From the NCBI GenBank assembly GCA_913055605.1, contig CAJXKJ010000011.1, forward strand, positions 1-64,000: a stretch of 64,000 nt of DNA, written 5' to 3'. A program made the position numbers and the translations under genes. The number at the start of each line of letters is the position of its first letter. Within the stretch, counting starts at the first letter, position 1. Source of the stretch: an uncultured Euryhalocaulis sp. (lineage in GTDB: Bacteria > Pseudomonadota > Alphaproteobacteria > Caulobacterales > Maricaulaceae). The notes below the pieces were generated by a model. The model saw nothing but the letters and a program-made list of their open reading frames with translations. It did no database searches and was not told the origin of the DNA. This document shows, in pieces, positions 56,849-64,000 of the stretch.

Positions 56849-56977
56849 GTCCTTCTGGGGCCTTCTGAATTCTTCCGGGCCTGCGCCCGGTCGCCGCAGG
56901 GGCGCTGTCTGGAAATTCGCCCCGCCGCACCGTACCTAGCAATCAGATGGTTTCGGCAGGACAGGAGGGCCTTTCGG

Positions 56978-57352
56978 ATGGCTTTGACCCGGATCGTGAT
57001 GCGGCTGGCGCGTAACCCCGACGCCGGTTTTCCCGACGGCGACGACAAGCAGGGATACGTCCTGGTCGCGCCGCTGGACAGCGAGGGCCGGCTGGACCCC
57101 GACGCCTGGCGCGAGGCCAAGGAAAAATGCGTCGTCGTCCGCTTTACCGAAGACGACGACAACGAGGCCGACGGCTGGCTGAGCCGGCGCGGCGAAAACT
57201 GGTATTTCCGCTACGACGAAGAGGACGAAGGGCCGGACGAGCCGGCCTTCAAGCTGGGCGACCACCAGCTGCGCATCGGCGACTATGTCACCATCCACGA
57301 CGCCGACGGCGACGACCTGACCTATACGGTGACCGACTCCCGGCCGCTGTAG
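56978..57352 (+). CDS. Conserved-looking acidic hypothetical protein (124 aa)
   Basis: A soluble, strongly acidic protein starting MALTRIVMRLARNP, with a strong AGGAGGG ribosome site. It is Asp/Glu-rich with WYFRYDEEDEGPDEPAFKLGDHQLRIGDYVTIHD in its C-terminal half, suggesting a small beta-barrel. I do not recognise a named family. Real coding is well supported by the ribosome site and composition. Confidence 0.75.
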   Translation: MALTRIVMRLARNPDAGFPDGDDKQGYVLVAPLDSEGRLDPDAWREAKEKCVVVRFTEDDDNEADGWLSRRGENWYFRYDEEDEGPDEPAFKLGDHQLRIGDYVTIHDADGDDLTYTVTDSRPL

Positions 57353-57369
57353 CGCAGCGGCTTGGCGGC

Positions 57370-58230
57370 CTAGCGGTCGACGGGCGACAGCACGAAGTCG
57401 AAATCGACGCGCACGTCCGGCTTGCGCTCCAGATCGTATTCCAGATTGTCGTCCCGGCCGACGCGCTGGATCTTGCCGATCAGCGATTTGCGCACGCCGA
57501 ACACCGCGTCGGAGTCGATATATTCGTCGCCTTCGAAGAACAGCTCGGTGACGATGCCGCGCATGCCGGGCGCGCTGAGCATGTAGTGCAGATGCTTGGA
57601 CCGCCAGGCGTGGCGGTCGGTGGCGCGCAGGATGCGGCCGACCGGGCCGTCATAGGGCACGGTGTACGATTTCGGCAGCAGCGTCGTGTAGTAGTAGCGG
57701 CCCTGGTCGTCCGTCTTGAAGACGGCGCGCATGTCGAACTTGTCCTGCTTGGGATCCTGGATCGGATACATGCCGGAGCCGTCCGCCTGCCAGGTGTCGA
57801 CGGTGGCGTTGGGCAGCGGGTTGCCCAGCGTGTCGCGGACGACGCCGTTGGCCAGCATCACCACGCCCTCGCGGTCGCCGGACAGGTCTGCGCCCAGCTC
57901 CTTGGCCGGGGCCTCGGGCAAATAGAAGGGGCCGAGATTGCTCATCTCCGTCCCGCCGCCCTTGGTGTTCACCATGTCCACGACAGCCGACAGGCCGAGC
58001 ACGTCGGACAGCAGGATGAATTCGTGGCGGTCGGGGGTGGAAATCTGGCCGCAATCATAGAGGAAGTTGAGCGAAGCCAGCCATTCCTCCTGCGTCAGAT
58101 TGGTTTCCCGCACATAGTCGTGGAGATGCTCCACGAGTTTATCGAGCAGAAAGACCAGACGCTCATTGCTGCGGTCACGGAACGAGTCTTTCACCGCGTC
58201 GGTCACGGTGAACTGGTTGATGTCCCTCAC
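57370..58230 (-). CDS. Intradiol ring-cleavage dioxygenase (catechol/hydroxyquinol type)
   Basis: A 286-residue Fe(III) dioxygenase that opens catechol-like rings between the two hydroxyls. An N-terminal helical dimerisation domain (1-95) precedes the catalytic beta sandwich. Iron ligands are Y155 (GSGMYPIQ), Y189 (PKSYTVPYDGP), H213 and H215 (SKHLHYML). LGPFYLP is the family entry motif. The N-terminal domain and size fit hydroxyquinol or catechol 1,2-dioxygenase. It is convergent with the acidic hypothetical gene. Confidence 0.9.
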   Translation of the reverse strand: MRDINQFTVTDAVKDSFRDRSNERLVFLLDKLVEHLHDYVRETNLTQEEWLASLNFLYDCGQISTPDRHEFILLSDVLGLSAVVDMVNTKGGGTEMSNLGPFYLPEAPAKELGADLSGDREGVVMLANGVVRDTLGNPLPNATVDTWQADGSGMYPIQDPKQDKFDMRAVFKTDDQGRYYYTTLLPKSYTVPYDGPVGRILRATDRHAWRSKHLHYMLSAPGMRGIVTELFFEGDEYIDSDAVFGVRKSLIGKIQRVGRDDNLEYDLERKPDVRVDFDFVLSPVDR

Positions 58231-58299
58231 AGATATTCCTCCCCAATACCCATGCCGCCTCGCCGTGTCTGCGCACGGCCCCGGCGATTGTGATTGTCG

Positions 58300-58677
58300 T
58301 TAGCCGCGCGGGCTGACCACCGTTCCGTCGGGCATGACGGTGTCGATCCAGGCGGCCGCGGGGCGGCCGTCCTTCATCGGGTTGCCGTGGACGGTGACTT
58401 CGGTTCCGGCGGGGAACGTGTTCTTGCCGATCCCCTGACGCATCAGGGTGCCGGGGCCTTCGGCCTCGAACCCCCAGGTGGTTTTCGTGCCGTCTTCTTC
58501 CTCGATCTCGATGATCAGCCAGGAATGCGGATTGGTGTACTGGAACTCCACCACCGTGCCTTCCAGCTCCACGGTCCTGGTCTGGTCGAACATGGCCGTC
58601 GAATGGTGCGCCATGGCCGGAGCGGCGGCCACGAACAGGGCGGCGCCGGCCAGTCCAAGAATGTGTGCGGTTTTCAT
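58300..58677 (-). CDS. DUF6152 family secreted protein
   Basis: A 125-residue exported protein: signal peptide about 1-23 (AMAHHSTAMFD), then one beta-rich domain with LEGTVVEFQYTNPHSWLIIEI and GNPMKDGRPAAAWI. The HHS and NPHS motifs are typical of DUF6152 and might bind metal; function unknown. It is probably co-transcribed with the intradiol dioxygenase (69-base gap). Confidence 0.78.
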   Translation of the reverse strand: MKTAHILGLAGAALFVAAAPAMAHHSTAMFDQTRTVELEGTVVEFQYTNPHSWLIIEIEEEDGTKTTWGFEAEGPGTLMRQGIGKNTFPAGTEVTVHGNPMKDGRPAAAWIDTVMPDGTVVSPRG

Positions 58678-58811
58678 GTTCCTATCCCTTTACGCCGGCG
58701 CGCCCAGAAGATGATTACAGGCTCTTCATGTTCACGCCCGAAAGCGTCCCGCGCTTTTGCGCAGGTTTACATGGGTTCGCGGCGGTTTCCAAACCGCCGC
58801 CGCTGTTCCCC

Positions 58812-59606
58812 TCAGCCCTTGGCCGGCGGCCCGTCATAGGAAATGGCGAGGTCGGCGTGGTGGGACATGATGAAGCCGATCTGGCGCTTGGACTCCTCGG
58901 TCAGGTGGGCGATCAGGCCGGCGGTGCGGGCCAGCAGCGGCACGCCCTTCAGCCCCTCCAGCGGGAAATCGATGTCCAGCAGGATGGCCGGGATGGCGCC
59001 GCTGATATTGATCGGCAGGGCCCGCGGAATGACCTCCGGAATGACCTCCGCCACGGTGCGCAGCATGGCGATATGCTTGCCGGACACGCCGCGGTCGTCG
59101 GCCAGTTTCAACAGGACATTGGCGCGAGGATCGCCGCCGGAATGCTGGGGGTGGCCGTAGCCCGGGATGGGCTGTTTGGTCTTGCGCATCTCGGTCAGGG
59201 TCTCCAGCGCGACCGCCTTCGGGTCTTCGCCGGTCTCCTCGGCCTTCTGCACCAGGGCGGCGAGGAAGCGGCCGGCGGATTCCGAGCTGCCGAACACGAC
59301 CGAGCCGCAGCCCAGCAGGCCGGCGGCGACAGCGCCGTGGAAGGCCTCCGGCGAGGCATCATAGGTCATGCGCGCGGCCTGGACGCTGGGGACCAGGCCA
59401 TGCTCGGCGATGGAGACCAGAAGGGCGTCGATGAAGAAGCGCTGTTCCTCCGTCGGCTCCTTGCCCGTCACCAGGAAGAAGAAATAGTCGGTGAAGCTGA
59501 TTTTGCCGATCAGCTCGCTGCAGAGGTCCTTGCCGCGGACCGTGACGCTTTCGGCGTCGGACGTCGCGATGGCTGTGTGGGGCTGGTCCTGCTTGCCGAT
59601 ACGCAT
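58812..59606 (-). CDS. Citrate synthase-superfamily protein, citryl-CoA lyase type
   Basis: A 264-residue member of the citrate synthase fold, much shorter than citrate synthase and lacking its large N-terminal part. Residues matching the catalytic His-His-Asp are in SIAEHGLVPS, GYGHPQHSGGD and AILLDIDFP. Such short proteins are annotated citryl-CoA lyase and occur with CaiB-type CoA-transferases in degradation pathways. The natural substrate here may be another acyl-CoA. It is divergent from the CoA-transferase gene; a TATAAC (minus strand, 59630-59635) is a possible -10. Confidence 0.83.
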   Translation of the reverse strand: MRIGKQDQPHTAIATSDAESVTVRGKDLCSELIGKISFTDYFFFLVTGKEPTEEQRFFIDALLVSIAEHGLVPSVQAARMTYDASPEAFHGAVAAGLLGCGSVVFGSSESAGRFLAALVQKAEETGEDPKAVALETLTEMRKTKQPIPGYGHPQHSGGDPRANVLLKLADDRGVSGKHIAMLRTVAEVIPEVIPRALPINISGAIPAILLDIDFPLEGLKGVPLLARTAGLIAHLTEESKRQIGFIMSHHADLAISYDGPPAKG

Positions 59607-59702
59607 GGGCGGCTCCCTTTTTTTGACTGGTTATAAAATTGACGCGAGGGCGCCGAACTCTCTAGGAGACAGGAAACTAAAAGTGGAGAGGAGACGGGCG
59701 CA

Positions 59703-60851
59703 ATGCTGAAGGTTCTGAACGGGGTGAAAGTGCTGGAGATGGGCACCTTCATCACGGGGCCCGCCGCCGGCATGTATCTGGCCGATATGGGCGCGAACGT
59801 CATCAAGGTCGAGCGCCCCGAAACGGGCGATCCGTTCCGCGCCTTCAAGGGCGGCCTGTATAGCCCGCACTACCAGACCTATAACCGCAACAAGCGGTCG
59901 ATCACGATCGACACGAAGAACCCCGAGGACCTCGCCACGTTCGACGAACTGGTGAAGGAGGCCGACGTCTTCATCCAGAATTTCCGGCCAGGGGTCGCCG
60001 ACAAGCTGATGGTCGGGGCCGAGCGGCTGCAGAAGATCAATCCGCGCCTGGTCTATGTCGCCATTTCCGGGTTCGGGAAGGACGGGCCGAAAAAGGACCG
60101 CCCGGCATACGACACGGTCGCCCAGGCGGCGTCGGGCTGGCTGCGCCTGCTGATCAACCCGGCCAATCCGCGCGTGGTGGGCCCGGCCATCGCCGACGCC
60201 ATGACCGGCTTCTACGCCGCGTTCGGCACGCTGGGCGCGCTGCTGGAGCGGGAGAAGACCGGGAAGGGGCGTCTGGTCGAGGTGTCGATGCTGGAGGCGA
60301 TGACGCACTTCAACCTGGACGACTTCACGCATTATTTCTCGGTCGGCGAGGTGATGAACGCCTATAGCCGCCCGAGCGTGTCGCAGTCCTATGTGATGGA
60401 GTGCAAGGACGGCAAATGGGTCGCCCTGCACATGTCCTCACCCCAGAAATTCTGGGACGGCCTCGCGGCCTCCATCAAGCCGGACCTGTTCGAGGACCCG
60501 CGCTTCGCCGACCGGCCGGCGCGGATCGAGCACCAGGAAGAGCTGATGGCGGTGATGCGCCCGATCTTCAAAACCAAGACGCGCGACGAATGGTGCGACA
60601 TCCTGGCGGCGAACGACGTGCCGCACAGCCCGATGTACGACTCCACCGAGGCGCTGGAAGACGAGCAGGCCAAGCATCTGGGCATCAAGGTGAAGGGCCA
60701 GCACCCCGAAATGGGCGAGTTCACCACCGTCCGGTTCCCCGTGAGTTTCGACGGGGAAAAGGCGACCAGCGTGACGCCGCCGCCGACCCTGGGCGAGCAC
60801 GACGAGGAAGTGCGCGCGATGCTGAAAGCCGAATCCGGGATGGAGAACTGA
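59703..60851 (+). CDS. CaiB/BaiF family (class III) CoA-transferase
   Basis: A 382-residue family III CoA-transferase. LEMGTFITGPAAGMYLADMGANVIKVERP is the typical N-terminus, and D137 in RPAYDTVAQAASG is the catalytic aspartate. It moves CoA between a donor and a carboxylic acid. It shares a 96-base promoter region with the citryl-CoA lyase-like gene and ends at a bidirectional terminator. Confidence 0.92.
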   Translation: MLKVLNGVKVLEMGTFITGPAAGMYLADMGANVIKVERPETGDPFRAFKGGLYSPHYQTYNRNKRSITIDTKNPEDLATFDELVKEADVFIQNFRPGVADKLMVGAERLQKINPRLVYVAISGFGKDGPKKDRPAYDTVAQAASGWLRLLINPANPRVVGPAIADAMTGFYAAFGTLGALLEREKTGKGRLVEVSMLEAMTHFNLDDFTHYFSVGEVMNAYSRPSVSQSYVMECKDGKWVALHMSSPQKFWDGLAASIKPDLFEDPRFADRPARIEHQEELMAVMRPIFKTKTRDEWCDILAANDVPHSPMYDSTEALEDEQAKHLGIKVKGQHPEMGEFTTVRFPVSFDGEKATSVTPPPTLGEHDEEVRAMLKAESGMEN

Positions 60852-60917
60852 TCTCCCTCCCGGCCGGCGTCAGGGTGTCCGCCTAGTTCGGCTGGCCGCC
60901 GCCGCCCGTTAGAAACG

Positions 60918-60951
60918 CGAAAGCCCGCATCCTTGCGGATGCGGGCTTTCG
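60918..60951. terminator. Bidirectional terminator
   Basis: A perfect 15-bp stem (60918-60932 with 60937-60951) with loop TTGC. The arms carry AAA and TTT near their ends. It lies between the convergent CoA-transferase and MetE-like genes and can serve both. Confidence 0.88.
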
Positions 60952-60969
60952 ACGTCTCGGCGTCTCCGC

Positions 60970-61998
60970 CTATCCCAGCCGTGCGCGCACCAGCGCGGCG
61001 CCGTCGGCCAGCGCCTTGCACTTGGCGAAGGCCACGTCCCGCGGGGTGTATTTGAAGCCGCAGTCCGGCGCCGGGATGATCTGCGAGGCCTTGTGGTGCT
61101 CCAGCCCGCGCTCGATGCGCTCGGCCACCAGTTCCGGGGTCTCGACCTCGTTGGTGGACAGGTCCAGCACGCCCAGGATGATCGTCTTGTTGGGCAGCTC
61201 GTCCAGGATTGCGCAGTCCAGATTGGATTGCGCGGTCTCGATGGAGATCTGGTCGATGGCGGTCTTTTCCAGCTCGGGCAGGAAATTATAGCCCTCCGGC
61301 CGCTCATGGATGATCTGGGCGTAGCCGAAGCAGATGTGCAGCGCCGTGGTGCCGGTGACGCCTTCCAGCGCCCGGTTCACCGCGTCCACCCCGTATTCGC
61401 GGGCCGCGTCGGCGCGGGCCTGCATATAGGGCTCGTCGATCTGCACCACGTCGATCCCGGCGGCGTGCAGGTCCTTGATCTCCTGATTGATCGCGGCGGC
61501 GTAGTCCATCGCCGCGTCGGCCAGCGAGGGGTAATAGTCGTTCTGCGCCTGCTGGCTCATCGTGAACGGGCCGGGCACGGTCAGCTTGGTGATCCGGTCG
61601 GTGTTGGCGCGCAGGAATTTCGCGTCCTCCACCTGGATCGGACCCGTGCGGCTGATCTTGCCGACGATGCGCGGCACCGGGTTCGGCTCGCCGGAGCGGT
61701 CCAGCGCCGTGCCCGGATTGTCCACGTCGATCCCCTCCAGCGCCGTGGCGAAGCGGTTGGAATAGGATTCCCGGCGGGCCTCGCCGTCGGTGATGATGTC
61801 CAGCCCGGCGCGTTCCTGGTCGCGGATCGCCAGCAGGGTGGCGTCGTTCCAGGCTTCCTCGATGAACTCCTCGGGGATGCGCCACAGCTCCTTGGCGCGG
61901 GTGCGCGGGGGGAACCGGCCCTTCAGCTTGGCGTGGTCCAGCAGCCATTCCGGCTGGGCGTAGGATCCGACGAGCGAAGTCGGAAGCAGTCGCGACAT
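60970..61998 (-). CDS. MetE C-terminal-like methyltransferase
   Basis: A 342-residue protein matching only the C-terminal catalytic barrel of cobalamin-independent methionine synthase. Zinc ligands appear as H221 and C223 (ALHICFG), E254 (ISIETAQ) and C313 (APDCGFKYTPRD). Stand-alone MetE-C proteins may use methyl donors other than folate polyglutamate, or act on small thiols. VVQIDEPYMQARAD is the conserved DEP motif. It sits with catabolic genes, so demethylation of a substrate is conceivable. Confidence 0.87.
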   Translation of the reverse strand: MSRLLPTSLVGSYAQPEWLLDHAKLKGRFPPRTRAKELWRIPEEFIEEAWNDATLLAIRDQERAGLDIITDGEARRESYSNRFATALEGIDVDNPGTALDRSGEPNPVPRIVGKISRTGPIQVEDAKFLRANTDRITKLTVPGPFTMSQQAQNDYYPSLADAAMDYAAAINQEIKDLHAAGIDVVQIDEPYMQARADAAREYGVDAVNRALEGVTGTTALHICFGYAQIIHERPEGYNFLPELEKTAIDQISIETAQSNLDCAILDELPNKTIILGVLDLSTNEVETPELVAERIERGLEHHKASQIIPAPDCGFKYTPRDVAFAKCKALADGAALVRARLG

Positions 61999-62069
61999 GA
62001 AATTCCTCCCAGAGGGTCCGTTTGAATTTTGGCGGAGTATGAGGGTTTGGCGCGGGTCCGCAAGCCAAG

Positions 62070-62651
62070 CTATTGCGGGCCGTTCGGCGGGCCGGGGATG
62101 GCGCCGTAGACCGCGCGGCGGGCGAATTTCCAGACCCCGTCCTGGCGCACATAGTCGTCCTCATAACGGGCGACGATGGCCATCATCGGCCCTTGCGGGC
62201 CCGGCACGACGAAGGCGGACATGCTGGACCCCGTGGCGGTGTCGCCGTCGACCACGATGTGCTCGTTGAAGAAGACGTGGCGGTTCGGCTCGCCATAGCC
62301 GGACGGGTCGGAGGCGATGATGTCGCGCAGGAAGACCGCGATCTCGCGGTTTCCGCTGATCGGCTCCGCGTTCGGGCCGCCGACATATTCGGCGTCCGCG
62401 GTGAACAGATCGGCGAAGGCGGCGAAATTGCGCGTGTCCAGCGTGCGTCCATAGGCGTGCAGGAGTTCGCGGATGTCTTCGCGTGCGCGGAGGGCGGCGA
62501 CTTCCTCCTGAAGGATGGCGAGGGGATCGGGGGCGGCCTCGGCCTCCTCAAGGGGAGCCGGCTCGGCGGGGTCTGCTTCCGCCGGGGCGTCCTGGGCGTG
62601 GGCCGCGCCGCAGAGCGTCAGGCACAGCGCGAAAAGCGTGAGCTTGTGCAT
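62070..62651 (-). CDS. Secreted SnoaL-like/NTF2-fold protein
   Basis: A 193-residue exported protein: signal peptide about 1-19, an acidic Ala/Glu/Pro linker (20-45), then a SnoaL_4-type domain with REDIRELLHAYGRTLDTRNFAAFADLFTADAEYVG and NRHVFFNEHIVVDGDTA. Such proteins include dehydratases and isomerases. It follows the MetE-like gene on the same map side but is transcribed before it, with 71 bases between. Confidence 0.83.
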   Translation of the reverse strand: MHKLTLFALCLTLCGAAHAQDAPAEADPAEPAPLEEAEAAPDPLAILQEEVAALRAREDIRELLHAYGRTLDTRNFAAFADLFTADAEYVGGPNAEPISGNREIAVFLRDIIASDPSGYGEPNRHVFFNEHIVVDGDTATGSSMSAFVVPGPQGPMMAIVARYEDDYVRQDGVWKFARRAVYGAIPGPPNGPQ

Positions 62652-62723
62652 GTCCGTAGTCCTCCCGCAGCCAGCATAGCGCGCGGAGGCGGTTGCGTCT
62701 CCGACGGCAGCGGGGAGGGGAGG

Positions 62724-63086
62724 CTAGCGGGAGGCCTGGGCCAGTTGCGCCAGCGCCATCACGGCGGCCGGGTCCGGAATGTGGGGGACGGCCTGCAAGG
62801 AGGGCGTCTCGACCCCATCCTGCGGGCAGTGCCGCGCACAGAGATGCGCGGCGAGGTCCGCCAGGTCGCCGGCGAAGGTGCCGGGCCGGGGCTCGCGCAT
62901 GGCGAGGGTGAAGAAGGGGTCCTGCAGCCCGGCGTCCGCGCGCGCCGCGGCGATATCGCCGGTCTCGCTATAGGAGGCGGGCTGGATGGGCGCGGAGGCG
63001 GAAGCGGCGGAGCGCATCCAGGCGTCCGTCGGCGCGAGCGCGTAGATCGCGCCCAGAACGAAAAGCAAGTTCAAGATCCGTGTCAT
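62724..63086 (-). CDS. Hypothetical exported protein (120 aa)
   Basis: ATG 63086 begins MTRILNLLFVLGAIYALAPTDAW, a membrane anchor or signal peptide. The rest is soluble with two close cysteines in LCARHCPQDG that could form a disulfide or bind metal. No family recognised. It lies just upstream of the SnoaL-like gene and beside the nrdJ remnant. Confidence 0.6.
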   Translation of the reverse strand: MTRILNLLFVLGAIYALAPTDAWMRSAASASAPIQPASYSETGDIAAARADAGLQDPFFTLAMREPRPGTFAGDLADLAAHLCARHCPQDGVETPSLQAVPHIPDPAAVMALAQLAQASR

Positions 63087-63241
63087 CTGGCACAGTCTTC
63101 GCGCAATCCCTTTTCCCACCGGAGGGATTGCAGGAACCGGCCCCGCCAACGGCAATCTAAATCAACTTCGCCGCCAGTTCGTTCCGAAAAAGTTTTTCCA
63201 TTGTTATGGTTAACGGGAAAACTTCATGCAGCGGCAAGCGC

Positions 63242-63385
63242 TTAGGAGCAGCCGGTCTGGCTGCCGCAGGTGTCGCATTTCAGGCAGGCGCCGGCCCGGA
63301 CCAGGGTGAAATGGCCGCAATCAGGGCAGGCGTCGCCGGGAACGGTATGTTTAGGTTGGTCGAAGCGGAACGATTTTTGGATCAT
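63242..63385 (-). pseudogene. nrdJ: NrdJ C-terminal remnant (zinc ribbon of class II ribonucleotide reductase)
   Basis: A 47-codon frame whose C-terminal part reads GDACPDCGHFTLVRAGACLK and CDTCGSQTGCS in continuation. This is the conserved end of the vitamin B12-dependent ribonucleotide reductase NrdJ. An in-frame TGA lies nine bases before its first ATG (63385), and the preceding DNA encodes an ImmA-like protein in another frame. The rest of nrdJ is not adjacent. It is best read as the 3' end left at an integration junction. A free-standing small zinc-ribbon protein is a less likely alternative. Confidence 0.75.
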
Positions 63386-64000
63386 CAATCGTCATGGGCT
63401 GTTCGGGCAACGCAACCCCAGCAACCCGTTCGAACATGGACGACGAGAGCCCGACCCGTTGCGCTATTGCGCGGGCGCCACCATCGACTGCTTTGTCCAA
63501 CGCAGCCAGCGCCGTTGGCAATAATTCTGGCGTCTCTACAGGCATCCTTTCATCGTCATCGTATTTTTCCAGCTTGGCTTGACCCGTTTTCACAAGGTGG
63601 ATGTTAGCCGTACGGTATTGAGCTGGTGTCAAAACCCGTAGGTCATACGCTCGACGAACAATTGCTCTTACTGAAATCTTCCAGCGAAGCTTTAGCTCAT
63701 AAAGCGCATGCCAATTTATCGTCCTCCCTCTGGGGAACTCCCGCAGAAGCGCTCCGCGCGGGAAGAGAAACGCGCCGGCAAAGCGGTGAGCTTGATTTTC
63801 AGTCTCACGATCACCGGTTTGAATCCCGCGGTGCATGATCAGGTGCCCACATTCGTGTGCAAAATCGAACCGCTGCCTGCACAGACTTTCTTTTAGCGAG
63901 CTGCGAACGATGATGGGGCGTCGACGATCCATAGAAAATGCGTCGACCCGTTCGGACAGATCGGCAAAGTAGGTAACAATAGTTCCTGCGTTCTCCACCA
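63351..64000 (-). CDS. ImmA/IrrE-family metallopeptidase (cut by window edge)
   Basis: At least 216 residues; the frame stays open to the right edge, so an N-terminal part, often an XRE DNA-binding domain, is missing. The HExxH zinc motif is in FDFAHECGHLIMH, followed by AHRFAGAFLFPRGALL, the ImmA/IrrE signature. Such proteases cleave phage or element repressors and control excision. Base composition is clearly less GC-rich than the rest of the window. Its last 11 or so codons (DDPKIVPLRPT) run over the nrdJ remnant in another frame. Confidence 0.83.
   Translation of the reverse strand, partial: VENAGTIVTYFADLSERVDAFSMDRRRPIIVRSSLKESLCRQRFDFAHECGHLIMHRGIQTGDRETENQAHRFAGAFLFPRGALLREFPRGRTINWHALYELKLRWKISVRAIVRRAYDLRVLTPAQYRTANIHLVKTGQAKLEKYDDDERMPVETPELLPTALAALDKAVDGGARAIAQRVGLSSSMFERVAGVALPEQPMTIDDPKIVPLRPT

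Noticed and set aside
63188-63200. GAAAAAGTTTTTC near the right end as a terminator hairpin
   Set aside because: The arms are A and T runs with a one-base loop, which cannot form a stable hairpin.

Overview
The window is a GC-rich, gene-dense stretch of an alphaproteobacterial chromosome. Several features point to this: the rne / amiC / mrcA / prfB neighbourhood, a bactofilin paired with an LmdC-type endopeptidase, a MucR/Ros regulator, an IscR-led SUF operon with a TGA-N9-TCA operator, and a Caulobacter-type ceramide gene cluster. The lineage is probably close to Caulobacterales, Hyphomonadales or Parvularculales; that placement is inference. No tRNA, rRNA, CRISPR array or complete insertion sequence was found.

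Region by region. 0-8.2 kb: the 5' end of rne faces away from a cell-wall block of amidase, class A PBP and prfB. prfB carries the classical programmed +1 frameshift. A bactofilin/LmdC morphogenesis pair follows. 8.2-18.2 kb: peroxiredoxin, a giant AsmA-like protein, tyrS/anmK, a Crp-family regulator, an SDR and an alpha/beta hydrolase. 18.2-26.3 kb: a tightly overlapping iron-sulfur assembly operon (iscR, IscS-like desulfurase, sufB, a small membrane protein, sufC, sufD, sufS, sufT, sufA, methyltransferase). 26.3-30 kb: small membrane and stress-type proteins (cupin, DUF1801, DUF805, two DoxX-like proteins, a DUF2975/XRE pair, MAPEG). 30-34.7 kb: gatC-gatA-small membrane protein-gatB-ubiX, then a DUF2147 lipid-associated secreted protein.

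34.9-44.4 kb is the most notable region: two converging operons for bacterial sphingolipids. The plus-strand operon encodes acyl-activating enzyme, 3-ketosphinganine reductase, acyl carrier protein and serine palmitoyltransferase. The minus-strand operon encodes a CDP-alcohol phosphotransferase with an extra N-terminal domain, a fatty-acid/sphingoid hydroxylase, a GNAT-like ceramide synthase, a ceramide kinase-like lipid kinase and a Tam41-like putative nucleotidyltransferase. Together they could build a hydroxylated ceramide and give it an anionic headgroup. A metallophosphoesterase and the LPS exporter genes lptF and lptG lie directly downstream.

47.8-63.1 kb is an oxidative and catabolic region: a ThDP enzyme, a carotenoid/lignostilbene-type oxygenase with a tiny Tat-signal partner, two cytochromes c' facing a cytochrome b561, mucR, an L,D-transpeptidase, and a degradation-type set (intradiol dioxygenase, DUF6152, citryl-CoA lyase-like protein, CaiB-type CoA-transferase, MetE-like enzyme, SnoaL-like proteins).

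At the right edge (63.2-64.0 kb) a 47-codon fragment matching the C-terminal zinc ribbon of the B12-dependent ribonucleotide reductase NrdJ abuts a lower-GC ImmA/IrrE-type protease gene. The last codons of the protease gene run into the fragment in another frame. This looks like the junction of an element integrated at the 3' end of nrdJ.
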